In this document: positions 42,718 to 50,454 of the stretch, piece by piece
Position numbering within the stretch: position 1 is the stretch's first letter
Layout: every line of letters starts with the position of its first letter
NCBI GenBank assembly: GCA_020630195.1
Contig: JAHDBV010000006.1
Location: 47,979 to 111,978, forward strand
Direction: 5' to 3'
Source of the DNA: Acidimicrobiales bacterium
GTDB lineage: Bacteria > Actinomycetota > Acidimicrobiia > Acidimicrobiales > SZUA-35
DNA: 64,000 nt
The notes under the pieces: generated by a model
Seen by the model: the letters and a program-made list of their open reading frames with translations, nothing else
Database searches by the model: none
What the model was told of the DNA's origin: nothing
Program-made: the position numbers and the translations under genes

Positions 42718-44142
42718 ATGACCCGGGTCGATCGCATGCTGCGACGCGTCCGTCGTTGGCGTGACGGCGACGAGTCGACGGTGGTGCTCGACCACCACCT
42801 CGGCGAGTCCGACGAACGCCACCTGCGGCGCCTCATCGAGGACTGCCTCGCCGTCAAGGGTGGCGAGGTGGCCGCCCGGCGACGGGCCAGCACGATCGGC
42901 GAGATCTTCACCCGTCTCGACGACGACGGCCGACGGCGGTTCTTCGAGATGCTCGCCACCGACTACGGCGTCGACCACGACGCGGTCGACCGGGCCGTGG
43001 ACGATCTCGTCCGCCTGCCCACGGGCGACGACGACCCCGGCGAGGCCGCACTCGCCCGGGATCGGGCCGAGCAGGCCCTGCGGGTCGCACTCACCCCGCG
43101 CCGCGAAGACCTGCTCCGCCGCCTGGCCGGGCTCGACGGTGGTCTCGGATTCCTGATCGACCTGCGTGAGGATCTGCTCGACATCCGCAACAGCGATCCC
43201 CGGCTCCGAGCCCTCGATGCCGACCTGCGCCGCCTGCTCGAGCGCTGGTTCGACGTGACCTTGCTCCATCTCACCGAGATCACCTGGGACTCCCCGGCGG
43301 CGTTGCTCGAGAAGCTGATCGAGTACGAGGCCGTGCACGAGATCGAGAGTTGGGACGACCTGCGTGGCCGTCTCGGACCGGCGCGCCGCTGCTTCGCGTT
43401 CATGCACCCGGTCATGCCGGATGAACCGTTGATCTTCGTCGAGGTCGCCCTCACGGACGGGATCAGCACGTCGCTGGCACCCCTGCTCGACCACGGCGCC
43501 GACCGCATCGCCGCCACCGAGGCCGACACGGCGATCTTCTACTCGATCTCGAACTGCCATCGAGGGCTCGCCGGGGTCGCGCTCGGCGACTTCCTGATCA
43601 AGCGGGTCGTCACCCGACTCCGCGCCGACCTGCCGCAGCTCGAGCGCTTCTCGACCCTCTCGCCCATCCCCGACTTCCGTTCGTGGCTCGAGCGCCACCT
43701 CGACGACGACGGTCTCGTGACCCCGGCCGAGGCCCGACTCCTCGTCGGCGTCGACGGGGAGACCGACCCCGACCCCGCCGAGGCCGCGGCGGTGCTCCGG
43801 GGCCTCGTGGAGCGGCCCGACTGGCTGCTCGACCACGGGCTCGGTGAGCGGGTCCGACCCGTCGTGCTGCGCCTCGTGACCCGCTATCTCCTCGCCGAGC
43901 GCCGCGGTGAACGAGCGCTCGACCCCGTCGCGCATTTCCACCTGTCCAACGGCGCGCGGGTCGAGCAGCTGAACTGGCGGGCCAACACCGCCCGCCGGGG
44001 CTGGGAACGTGGCCTCGGGATGATGGTGAACTACCGCTACGTGCTCGACGACATCGAGAAGAACCACGACGTCTACACCCGTGGCGAGTCGATTCCGGCG
44101 GTCGACCGGGTCCGCAAACGCCTCGAACCGTTGTCGGACTGA
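42718..44142 (+). CDS. Malonyl-CoA decarboxylase
   Basis: The 474-residue enzyme converts malonyl-CoA to acetyl-CoA and CO2. The N-terminal helical region includes 'GEIFTRLDDDGRRRFFEMLATDYGVD'. The catalytic GNAT-like part contains 'RRCFAFMHPVMPDEPLIFVEVALT', 'FYSISNCHRGLAGVALGDFLIKRVV', 'LERFSTLSPIPDFRSWLE' and the diagnostic 'DPVAHFHLSNGARVEQLNW' (active-site His-x-Ser-Asn). The ATG at 42718 gives a standard N-terminus; the frame is open upstream only as a shadow of the previous gene. Confidence 0.92.
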   Translation: MTRVDRMLRRVRRWRDGDESTVVLDHHLGESDERHLRRLIEDCLAVKGGEVAARRRASTIGEIFTRLDDDGRRRFFEMLATDYGVDHDAVDRAVDDLVRLPTGDDDPGEAALARDRAEQALRVALTPRREDLLRRLAGLDGGLGFLIDLREDLLDIRNSDPRLRALDADLRRLLERWFDVTLLHLTEITWDSPAALLEKLIEYEAVHEIESWDDLRGRLGPARRCFAFMHPVMPDEPLIFVEVALTDGISTSLAPLLDHGADRIAATEADTAIFYSISNCHRGLAGVALGDFLIKRVVTRLRADLPQLERFSTLSPIPDFRSWLERHLDDDGLVTPAEARLLVGVDGETDPDPAEAAAVLRGLVERPDWLLDHGLGERVRPVVLRLVTRYLLAERRGERALDPVAHFHLSNGARVEQLNWRANTARRGWERGLGMMVNYRYVLDDIEKNHDVYTRGESIPAVDRVRKRLEPLSD

Positions 44143-44182
44143 CCCCCGAACCGGGGCACCCATCGCGGCTGCGCTGGGCCCA

Positions 44183-44200
44183 CGACCCCATCTGGGGGAT
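44183..44200 (+). terminator. GC-rich hairpin after malonyl-CoA decarboxylase
   Basis: CGACCCCATCTGGGGGAT: CCCC pairs with GGGG about 40 nt after the decarboxylase stop. Apart from one base it repeats the hairpin core at 3492-3510, which also follows a CoA-enzyme gene. A weak, short stem; termination is inferred. Confidence 0.3.
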
Positions 44201-44229
44201 GGACCTCGGTCCCGCTGTGGGAGGATTCA

Positions 44230-44255
44230 CTCAAGGGACGGATCCGTCGCACCGA
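44230..44255 (+). promoter_or_regulatory. Possible sigma-28 (FliA)-type promoter: CTCAAG-N16-CCGA
   Basis: CTCAAG at 44230-44235 and CCGA at 44252-44255, 16 bases apart, resemble the -35/-10 arrangement of FliA promoters. A comparable but less exact pair (CTCAGG-N15-CCGA) precedes the GGDEF-EAL gene. Position: about 60 bases before the 58-residue small protein gene. Confidence 0.3.
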
Positions 44256-44314
44256 GTGGTCTACCGTTGCCCACGACCGACAACGGTGTCGGTCAACCAG
44301 TCAAGGCGGACCAC

Positions 44315-44491
44315 ATGCAGCTCCCCATCGACGTCTCCCGTTTCGTCGGTCGTCAGACCCGGATCGAAACTCGTCATGGATGGATCGACGGCACGATCCT
44401 CGCCGTCGGCGCCCGTGGCGTCGACATCTCCTCCGGCTCGACCACGGCCCGGATCCCGGCCCGCGACGTCCGCCGCATCCAGCCGGTCTGA
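44315..44491 (+). CDS. Small SH3/Sm-like beta-barrel protein, 58 residues
   Basis: ATG 44315, preceded by AAGGCGGA, encodes a compact protein: 'MQLPIDVSRFVGRQTRIE', 'GWIDGTILAVGARGVDISSG', 'ARIPARDVRRIQPV'. Five short strands with conserved glycines suggest an SH3- or Sm-like barrel as in small RNA- or DNA-binding proteins. I do not recognise a named family. Codon use fits the genome. It converges on the SCO6745-family gene. Confidence 0.6.
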   Translation: MQLPIDVSRFVGRQTRIETRHGWIDGTILAVGARGVDISSGSTTARIPARDVRRIQPV

Positions 44492-44534
44492 TCCGGCCTG
44501 CTGCTCCCGCCGGCACCCGCCGGCGGTGAGTGGA

Positions 44535-45257
44535 TCAGCCGGCCTCGGCCATCGCGGTCGCGCCGGCGACGAGCGCTCGACGTCCGTCGTCGTCGAGCAC
44601 CTCGAACCACGGCGACAGGATGCGGTTGGTCCGCTCCTCGGCGGCCTCGAGTGCCGCTCGGTCGGCATCGGTGACCGCAGGCGCAGGGTCCCAGCCGAAC
44701 ACGCCGGTGTCGTCCGGCCGCTTGATGGCGTGAGCGATCTCACTGCGGAGACCTTCGGCGACGACGGCGACCAGGTGGACCGACCCGCGTAGCTCGCGGA
44801 GCAGGATCGCCGCGTGCATCGCGGCGGCCGGGGTGTCATCGGGCCACGGCTCGGCTCGAAGCCCGGCGAACAACGCCAGACCGGCGTCGTCCGCGGCCTC
44901 GACCACCCGACGGGCGGCCTCGACGAACCCGTCGAGACCGTCGACGTCGTCGAATCGTGCCCGACCCAGGTCGTGGGCGCAGCCGAGATAGCGCCGAGCG
45001 GCATCGCGGGGCGCCATCGTCTCGGCGGCGGAGGTCCAGATGCGGTCGACGATCGCCGGATGGAAGTAGCCGAACGCGGCGTGCACGACCGCCGCCTCGA
45101 CATCGCCGAGCACACCGCCCCGACCGAGCACGTACCAGCGGAACCCGTCGAGTCCGAGCTCCTTTCCGACCGCGAGGGTCGCGGGGTCGAAATAGAACGA
45201 CGCCCCGACGGATTGGAGCGGCTGGTTGACGGCGTGGATCACGTCGATGGTCTGCAT
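44535..45257 (-). CDS. SCO6745 family protein
   Basis: The 240-residue protein resembles the actinobacterial SCO6745 family: 'QSVGASFYFDPATLAVGKELGLDGFRWYVLGRGGVLGDVEAAVVHAAFGYFHPAIVDRIW' at the start, all-helical middle, and 'AAILLRELRGSVHLVAVVAEGLRSEIAHAI' with 'FGWDPAPAVTDADRAALEAAEERTNRIL' later. The family is of unknown function. GAGGAGG lies seven bases before the ATG at 45257, settling the start although the frame is open far upstream. Confidence 0.75.
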   Translation of the reverse strand: MQTIDVIHAVNQPLQSVGASFYFDPATLAVGKELGLDGFRWYVLGRGGVLGDVEAAVVHAAFGYFHPAIVDRIWTSAAETMAPRDAARRYLGCAHDLGRARFDDVDGLDGFVEAARRVVEAADDAGLALFAGLRAEPWPDDTPAAAMHAAILLRELRGSVHLVAVVAEGLRSEIAHAIKRPDDTGVFGWDPAPAVTDADRAALEAAEERTNRILSPWFEVLDDDGRRALVAGATAMAEAG

Positions 45258-45323
45258 GGTGGTCCTCCTCGGCGAGCCCGGAACGTAGAGCACCCCCGGG
45301 GCGGGCAGCCAGACGGCGGGAGA

Positions 45324-45348
45324 CTCAGGTCGGGGCCGGAATGACCGA
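45324..45348 (+). promoter_or_regulatory. Possible sigma-28-like promoter of the GGDEF-EAL gene: CTCAGG-N15-CCGA
   Basis: CTCAGG at 45324-45329 and CCGA at 45345-45348, with CCGATGG ending seven bases before the GTG start at 45358. Motility-type control of a cyclic-di-GMP enzyme would be sensible, but the match is partial. Confidence 0.25.
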
Positions 45349-45357
45349 TGGTCACAT

Positions 45358-47871
45358 GTGCCGACGATCGCCGCCGTTCCCGCGCGGCAGAGCCGATTGA
45401 TCTCCTCCGCCGTGAGCGGACGTCTGGCAGCGTCGCGCGCCCTGCTCGGTGCGGCGCTCCTGCTGCCGCTCCTCGTCACGCTCGACCAGCCCCGCCAGAC
45501 CATCGCCGCCCTCGCGATCGGTGCCGTCAGCGCCCCGCTCGCCGCCCTCACCTGGTACCGCAGTCGGGACGATCGGCGAGCTCCCGACTGGGCGCTCGCG
45601 GTGGAGAGCGCCGGCGCCGTCATCGGCCTCGGACTCGCCGACCCCATCGCGCTGATGGCCATCGGGACCGCGTCGTTGTCGATGGTGGCCCTCTCGGCAC
45701 TCGAGCGGGACATGGCCCACGCCCGGATCGTCGCCGGGTCGATCGTCATCAGCACGTTCGTGACGGCGACCGGGCATGCCCTCGAGCCCGCCATCCTCGT
45801 CGCACTCCTGACCGGCCAGGCAGCCCTCGGCTGGATGCTCGCCATGGCCGTGACCCGGGCCATCGCGCCGCTCCAGCAGTCGCTCCGGGATCTGGCCGAC
45901 CTGAACGACTCGGTGGCCGCGGTGTTGTGGGAGTCGAACCCCCACACCGGTGAGGTCACGAACCTGTCGGGAGCCGTCCAGGAGATGATGGGGTACTCCC
46001 TCGACGACGCCCGCCAGACCAATGAGCTGTTCCGCTCCTGGATCCACCCCGACGATCTCGACGAGGTGTGGATCGCCCCCTCGGAGGTGTATCTCGGCAT
46101 GGAGCCGGTGGAGCGGACCTATCGGATCGTCCGCCCCGACGGCGAGGTGCGCCACATCCGCGACACCGTCCGGGCGGCGCTGAACAGCGACAACCGCCTC
46201 CGCCTCCGCGGCCTCCTGGTCGACATCACCGAACTCGTCAGCCGCGAGGTCCGGGTCGAGCAGCTCGTGAGCCTCGTGGAACGCTCGACCGACGCGGTCC
46301 TCATCGCCGACCGCACCACCGGCGTCCCGGAGATGTGGAACGAGGCGGCGCGCCGCTTCTTCGCCGGCGAGCAGATCTCGACCGAGGTCCGCGCGTTCCT
46401 CCGACGCCACCCTTCGCTGCTCGCGGCCGAGGACGGCCACGTCGAGGAACAACTCGCCGACGACGGCCTCACCGTCGAGACCGTCCGGATCGAGTGCCAG
46501 GACCTCGCCGACCACCGCGTCGGCATCCGCGTGACCGACTCCTCGGCATCGACGCGACGGATCAACCAGCTCGTCGACCGGGCCGGCACGGACGAACTGA
46601 CCGGACTGGCCAATCGTCGCCGCTTCACCGCGGAACTGGCCGACCGCCTCGAACGCGACCAGCCGACGGCGGTGTTCATCATCGACCTCGACCGCTTCAA
46701 GCAGATCAACGACTCGCTCGGCCACACCGCCGGCGACGAGGTCCTGATGATCACGACGCAGCGTCTCCTCGACGCCTGCCGAGCGGACGACCTCGTGGCC
46801 CGGCTGGGTGGTGACGAGTTCGCCGTGCTGGCCGACGCAGGCCACCGGGACGACCCCGATCGACCGGACGTCGACGCGATGCATGCGCTCGGACAGCGCT
46901 TCGCCTCGATCCCCGACGAGCGGTACTCCCTGCGGGGCATCAAGATCCATTGCGGCCTGTCGGTCGGCCTGGCGGTCTCGCCGACCCACGGGTCCACCGA
47001 TCAGCTGCTCATCAGCCGGGCCGATGCCGCGATGTACTCGGCCAAGAGCCGCGGTGGCGGGTTCGAGCCGTTCGACGATCGCCACCATCGTGATCCGGCC
47101 ACCCAGGCCCGCCTGATGGCCGAGCTGCCCGAGGCGGCCGAACGTGGCGATCTGGTGGCGTTCTGGCAGCCCCAGCACGACCTGCGCGACGGCCGCCTGA
47201 TCGGCGCCGAGGCACTCGTCCGCTGGCGTCACCCCGAACTGGGCCTACTCACGCCGGATCGATTCATCGAGGCGGCCGAGCTGGCCGACTCCGTCGCCAT
47301 CGTGAGCCGCGTGATGATCCGACGGGCCGGGCTCCACCTGGCCGACGAGGTCATCCCGTCGGCGTCGGTCAACATCTCGGCCCGGGACCTGCACCGGGCG
47401 AGCCTGCTCGACGAGGTGTCGGAGACGATCGACCAGTTCGACCTCGCTCCCGGCTCGCTCACCCTCGAGCTGACCGAGACGAGCGAGGTGGGCGACAACC
47501 GGGCGGCTCGTGAACGTCTCCAGCAGCTCCGACGGATGGGGGCCCGCATCGCCCTCGACGACGTGGGCACGGGGCACTCGTCGTTCCAGCGCCTCACCCA
47601 GCTGCCCGTCGACGAGCTGAAGATCGACCGCTCGTTCGTGTCGAGCCTCGACTCGCCCGCCTCGTCCGCCGTGGTGCGAGCGGTGCTCCAGGCCGCGAAC
47701 GAACTCGGCCTGCACGTGGTGGCCGAAGGGGTGGAGGACGCCCGGACGGCGCGGATGCTGGCCGACATGGGCTGCATCGCGGCGCAGGGTTACCACTTCT
47801 CGAAGCCGCTGGGCGTGTCGGAGTTCCGCCAGTACATCGGCGACCGGAACGGCACCCGCCCGATCGTCTGA
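45358..47871 (+). CDS. Membrane PAS-GGDEF-EAL protein (cyclic-di-GMP synthesis/degradation)
   Basis: The 837-residue protein has about five N-terminal hydrophobic helices (residues about 25-170). A PAS domain follows at about 185-290 ('SVAAVLWESNPHTGEVTNLSGAVQEMMGYSLDD'), with a second PAS-like region at about 300-400. The GGDEF domain is intact: 'DELTGLANRRRF', 'DLDRFKQINDSLGHTAGDEVL' and the active-site 'RLGGDEFAVL'. In the EAL domain the 'IGAEALVRWRHPELG', 'DDVGTGHSSFQRLTQLPVDELKIDRSFV' and 'VVAEGVEDARTARML' motifs keep the catalytic residues. Both cyclase and phosphodiesterase activity are therefore possible. It probably controls motility or surface growth. Confidence 0.93.
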   Translation: MPTIAAVPARQSRLISSAVSGRLAASRALLGAALLLPLLVTLDQPRQTIAALAIGAVSAPLAALTWYRSRDDRRAPDWALAVESAGAVIGLGLADPIALMAIGTASLSMVALSALERDMAHARIVAGSIVISTFVTATGHALEPAILVALLTGQAALGWMLAMAVTRAIAPLQQSLRDLADLNDSVAAVLWESNPHTGEVTNLSGAVQEMMGYSLDDARQTNELFRSWIHPDDLDEVWIAPSEVYLGMEPVERTYRIVRPDGEVRHIRDTVRAALNSDNRLRLRGLLVDITELVSREVRVEQLVSLVERSTDAVLIADRTTGVPEMWNEAARRFFAGEQISTEVRAFLRRHPSLLAAEDGHVEEQLADDGLTVETVRIECQDLADHRVGIRVTDSSASTRRINQLVDRAGTDELTGLANRRRFTAELADRLERDQPTAVFIIDLDRFKQINDSLGHTAGDEVLMITTQRLLDACRADDLVARLGGDEFAVLADAGHRDDPDRPDVDAMHALGQRFASIPDERYSLRGIKIHCGLSVGLAVSPTHGSTDQLLISRADAAMYSAKSRGGGFEPFDDRHHRDPATQARLMAELPEAAERGDLVAFWQPQHDLRDGRLIGAEALVRWRHPELGLLTPDRFIEAAELADSVAIVSRVMIRRAGLHLADEVIPSASVNISARDLHRASLLDEVSETIDQFDLAPGSLTLELTETSEVGDNRAARERLQQLRRMGARIALDDVGTGHSSFQRLTQLPVDELKIDRSFVSSLDSPASSAVVRAVLQAANELGLHVVAEGVEDARTARMLADMGCIAAQGYHFSKPLGVSEFRQYIGDRNGTRPIV

Positions 47872-47912
47872 ACGACGGGGAATGTGTGACCGGGGGCACC
47901 GGTTCCGCTCCC

Positions 47913-48077
47913 ATGGCCGGCGCCTCGAAGAAGCAAGCGAAGAAGCAGACCTCCACCGTGTTCGGCATGGACACCGCCACGCTGCAGTGGGCGGCGATCT
48001 TCGCCGTGATCGCGGTCGTCACGGTCGTGGTGATCGTGATGAGTGATGGCAGCACCCCCTCGCCGCACGGCGGCTGA
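47913..48077 (+). CDS. Small single-pass membrane protein, 54 residues
   Basis: ATG 47913 encodes a Lys/Gln-rich start (MAGASKKQAKKQTSTVFG), one hydrophobic helix (about residues 24-45, 'WAAIFAVIAVVTVVVIVM') and a short outer tail. A GTG at 47886 would add nine residues. It has no recognised family. Its stop codon lies inside the first unit of a hairpin repeat array. Confidence 0.6.
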   Translation: MAGASKKQAKKQTSTVFGMDTATLQWAAIFAVIAVVTVVVIVMSDGSTPSPHGG

Positions 48078-48155
48078 GCGGCGCAGCCGCCCCGACCAGA
48101 CCGCGGCTGAGCGACACAGCCGCCCCCGCGAGTCCACGGCTGAGCGGCACAGCCG
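48071..48155. repeat. Three tandem hairpins, 33-bp period
   Basis: CGGCTG-N7-CAGCCG occurs at 48071-48089, 48104-48122 and 48137-48155, exactly 33 bp apart, each forming a 6-7 bp stem. Loops read AGCGGCG, AGCGACA and AGCGGCA; the 14-bp spacers begin CCCC but are otherwise less conserved. The array sits between a small membrane-protein gene and fumarase. Confidence 0.8.
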
Positions 48156-48190
48156 CCCCGATGGATCGCGGTCCGGCTCGCCCGGGCGCG

Positions 48191-48196
48191 TAGGGT
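48191..48196 (+). promoter_or_regulatory. -10 box (TAGGGT) of leaderless fumarase gene
   Basis: TAGGGT, six bases before the ATG at 48203. Confidence 0.5.
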
Positions 48197-48202
48197 CGCG
48201 GC

Positions 48203-49837
48203 ATGAGTGAGTTCGCCTTCACCGACCTGTTGCCGCTCGGACCCGACGAGACCGAGTACCGCCTGCTCACGACCGACGGGGTCGAGTCGATCGAGCTCGG
48301 CGGTCGGGAGTTCCTGACCGTGACCGACGACGCGTTGACGCAGTTGTCGGCGGCGGCGATCCGGGAGATCTCCCACCTGCTGCGAACGAGTCACCTGCAG
48401 CAGCTCCGCAACATCATCGACGATCCGGAGGCGACGGCGAACGATCGATTCGTCGCCACCGAGCTGCTCGAGAACGCCGCCATCGCGGCCGGCTTCGTGC
48501 TGCCCGGTTGTCAGGACACCGGCACGGCAATCATCAAGGGCAAGAAGGGCCAGCAGGTCCTCACCGACGGCGACGACAAGCAGCCGTTGGCCCGGGGCGT
48601 GTTCGACACCTTCACCGGCACGAACCTGCGCTACTCCCAGATGGCGCCGCTCACGATGTGGTCCGAGGCCAACACCAAGACGAACCTGCCGGCCGAGATC
48701 AAGATCGAGGCCAAGCCGGGCAGCCAGTACGACTTCCTGTTCATGACGAAGGGCGGTGGGTCGGCCAACAAGAGCTTCCTCTTCCAGGAGACCAAGGCCC
48801 TGCTCAATCCGACGAGCCTGCGGGCCTTCCTCGACGAGAAGCTCCGCCTGCTCGGCACCTCCGCCTGCCCGCCCTATCACCTGGGCCTCGTCATCGGCGG
48901 TACGTCCGCGGAGTTCGCGGTCGAGACCGCCAAGTTGGCCTCCACCCGCTACCTCGACTCGCTCCCGACCGAGGGCTCGGCATCCGGCCACGGCTTCCGG
49001 GATCTCGAGATGGAGGCCGAAGTGCTCCAACTCACCCGTGAGTTCGGCATCGGCGCCCAGTTCGGCGGCAAGTACTTCTGCCACGACGTCCGGGTGATCC
49101 GCCTGCCCCGCCATGGCGCATCGCTGCCGGTGGGCGTCTCGGTGAGCTGCTCGGCCGATCGTCAGGCCAAGGCCAAGATCACCGCCGACGGCGTGTTCCT
49201 CGAGCAGCTCGAGACCGACCCGGCCCGCTTCCTGCCCGAGGTCACCGAAGACGATCTCTCGGGTGAGGTCGTGTCGATCGATCTCGACCAGCCCATGGAC
49301 GAGATCCGCAATCAGCTCGCCAAGTTCCCCGTGACCACCCAGGTGAAGCTCACGGGCACGGTCGTGGTCGGGCGCGACATCGCGCATGCCAAGATCAAGG
49401 AACGCCTCGACGCCGGTGAGGAGATGCCGCAGTACCTGCGGGATCATCCGATCTACTACGCCGGCCCGGCCAAGACCCCGGAGGGGTATGCCTCGGGGTC
49501 GTTCGGGCCGACGACGGCCGGCCGGATGGACTCCTACGTCGATCAGTTCCAGGCGGCCGGCGGCTCGATGGTCATGCTGGCCAAGGGCAACCGATCGGGT
49601 GCGGTGCGCGACGCCTGCCAGCGCCACGGAGGCTTCTACCTCGGCTCGATCGGCGGCCCGGCGGCCCGGCTCGCCAAAGACTCCATCCGCTCGGTCGAGG
49701 TGCTCGAGTACCCCGAGCTCGGTATGGAGGCCGTCTGGAAGATCGAGGTCGAGGACTTCCCCGCCTTCATCGTCATCGACGACAAGGGGAACGACTTCTA
49801 CGAGAAGACCTCACGGCCCGTAGACCTTTCGCTCTGA
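48203..49837 (+). CDS. Class I (iron-sulfur) fumarate hydratase
   Basis: The 544-residue enzyme of the TCA cycle converts fumarate to malate using a [4Fe-4S] cluster. Cluster cysteines are apparent in '[12 protein letters not shown]', '[15 protein letters not shown]' and 'VSVSCSAD'; '[16 protein letters not shown]' and '[33 protein letters not shown]' are class I hallmarks (alpha and beta parts fused, as in FumA). The C-terminus is '[12 protein letters not shown]'. A second, degenerate copy of its last 65 bases lies downstream, with a dispersed repeat between. Confidence 0.93.
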   Translation: MSEFAFTDLLPLGPDETEYRLLTTDGVESIELGGREFLTVTDDALTQLSAAAIREISHLLRTSHLQQLRNIIDDPEATANDRFVATELLENAAIAAGFVLPGCQDTGTAIIKGKKGQQVLTDGDDKQPLARGVFDTFTGTNLRYSQMAPLTMWSEANTKTNLPAEIKIEAKPGSQYDFLFMTKGGGSANKSFLFQETKALLNPTSLRAFLDEKLRLLGTSACPPYHLGLVIGGTSAEFAVETAKLASTRYLDSLPTEGSASGHGFRDLEMEAEVLQLTREFGIGAQFGGKYFCHDVRVIRLPRHGASLPVGVSVSCSADRQAKAKITADGVFLEQLETDPARFLPEVTEDDLSGEVVSIDLDQPMDEIRNQLAKFPVTTQVKLTGTVVVGRDIAHAKIKERLDAGEEMPQYLRDHPIYYAGPAKTPEGYASGSFGPTTAGRMDSYVDQFQAAGGSMVMLAKGNRSGAVRDACQRHGGFYLGSIGGPAARLAKDSIRSVEVLEYPELGMEAVWKIEVEDFPAFIVIDDKGNDFYEKTSRPVDLSL

Positions 49838-49847
49838 GGGCACGAGG

Positions 49848-49905
49848 CAGTTGTGAGCGCCGGCGAACAACTGCGGGAGTGAGACGAGCGTCAGCGAGCC
49901 GAACG
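49848..49905. repeat. Dispersed hairpin repeat, copy C
   Basis: CAGTTGT (49848-49854) pairs with ACAACTG (49867-49873), followed at 49879-49905 by a 27-base block that differs from the block at 59998-60024 at one position only. The core GCGTCAGCGAGCCGAACG is identical in both. The hairpin arms have changed in sequence but remain complementary, a compensatory pattern. Confidence 0.75.
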
Positions 49906-49907
49906 GC

Positions 49908-49974
49908 ATCGACGACAAGAGCCGACCACTCGCTACGAGAAGACCTCACGGCCCGTGGACCTGAAACTCTGAGG
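49908..49974 (+). repeat. Degenerate duplicate of the fumarase gene 3' end
   Basis: These 67 bases match 49775-49839 (the last 21 codons and stop of fumarase): ATCGACGACAAG, then a diverged stretch, then CTACGAGAAGACCTCACGGC and CTCTGAGG in the same order. The duplicate would end [12 protein letters not shown], against [12 protein letters not shown] in the gene. It is not translated as part of fumarase because that gene stops at 49837. Confidence 0.8.
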
Positions 49975-49999
49975 ACCGACGGGTGGTTGCGCACCTCTC

Positions 50000-50452
50000 C
50001 TAAGTCGCGCCGCAGGCCTCGGCGGCGTCGAGGTACTTCTGCGTGAAGTCGTCGTTCGAGGTGCCGGACAACAGCACCTCGATGTCGGCGTCGGTGAGAT
50101 CGCTCAGCACCGCGTCGGCCACACAGCCGGCCGCTTCGGCCGAGACACCCGACGCTTCGATCTCGGCGACGAAGCCGGTCCGGTAGTCGCCCACCAGCCC
50201 GCAGCGCAGACGGGCCCGGGTGTCGGCCTCCGCGTAGGAGATCGAGGTCTCCTGCCCCGCCAGCTCCTCAGCGAGGCCGTCGATGCCGAACGTGTCGATC
50301 AGATCGTCGACCACACAGTCGGCATCGGTGGCGGCCAGGTCGGGGGCGTTGGCGCGGAACGAGTCGAGCACGTCGGCACGGGTGAAGTCCTCGCCGCACG
50401 CGGCGAGGAGCATCGCCCCGCCACACATCAGGGCGAGTGGGTGGCGGCGCAC
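50000..50452 (-). CDS. Small lipoprotein of unknown function
   Basis: The 150-residue protein has a lipoprotein signal (MRRHPLALMCGGAMLLAAC, Cys19 modified). The mature part is acidic and helical, with several cysteines ('DADCVVDDLIDTFG', 'LRCGLVGDYRTGF', 'AAGCVADAVLSDLTDADIEVLLSG'). No domain is recognised. It follows the acyl-CoA synthetase by two bases on the same strand and is probably co-transcribed with it. Confidence 0.7.
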   Translation of the reverse strand: MRRHPLALMCGGAMLLAACGEDFTRADVLDSFRANAPDLAATDADCVVDDLIDTFGIDGLAEELAGQETSISYAEADTRARLRCGLVGDYRTGFVAEIEASGVSAEAAGCVADAVLSDLTDADIEVLLSGTSNDDFTQKYLDAAEACGAT

Positions 50453-50454
50453 GA

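Noticed and set aside
48071..48155. CRISPR array
   Set aside because: Three units only, each unit is itself a hairpin, spacers are 14 bp and related, and no cas genes are present.
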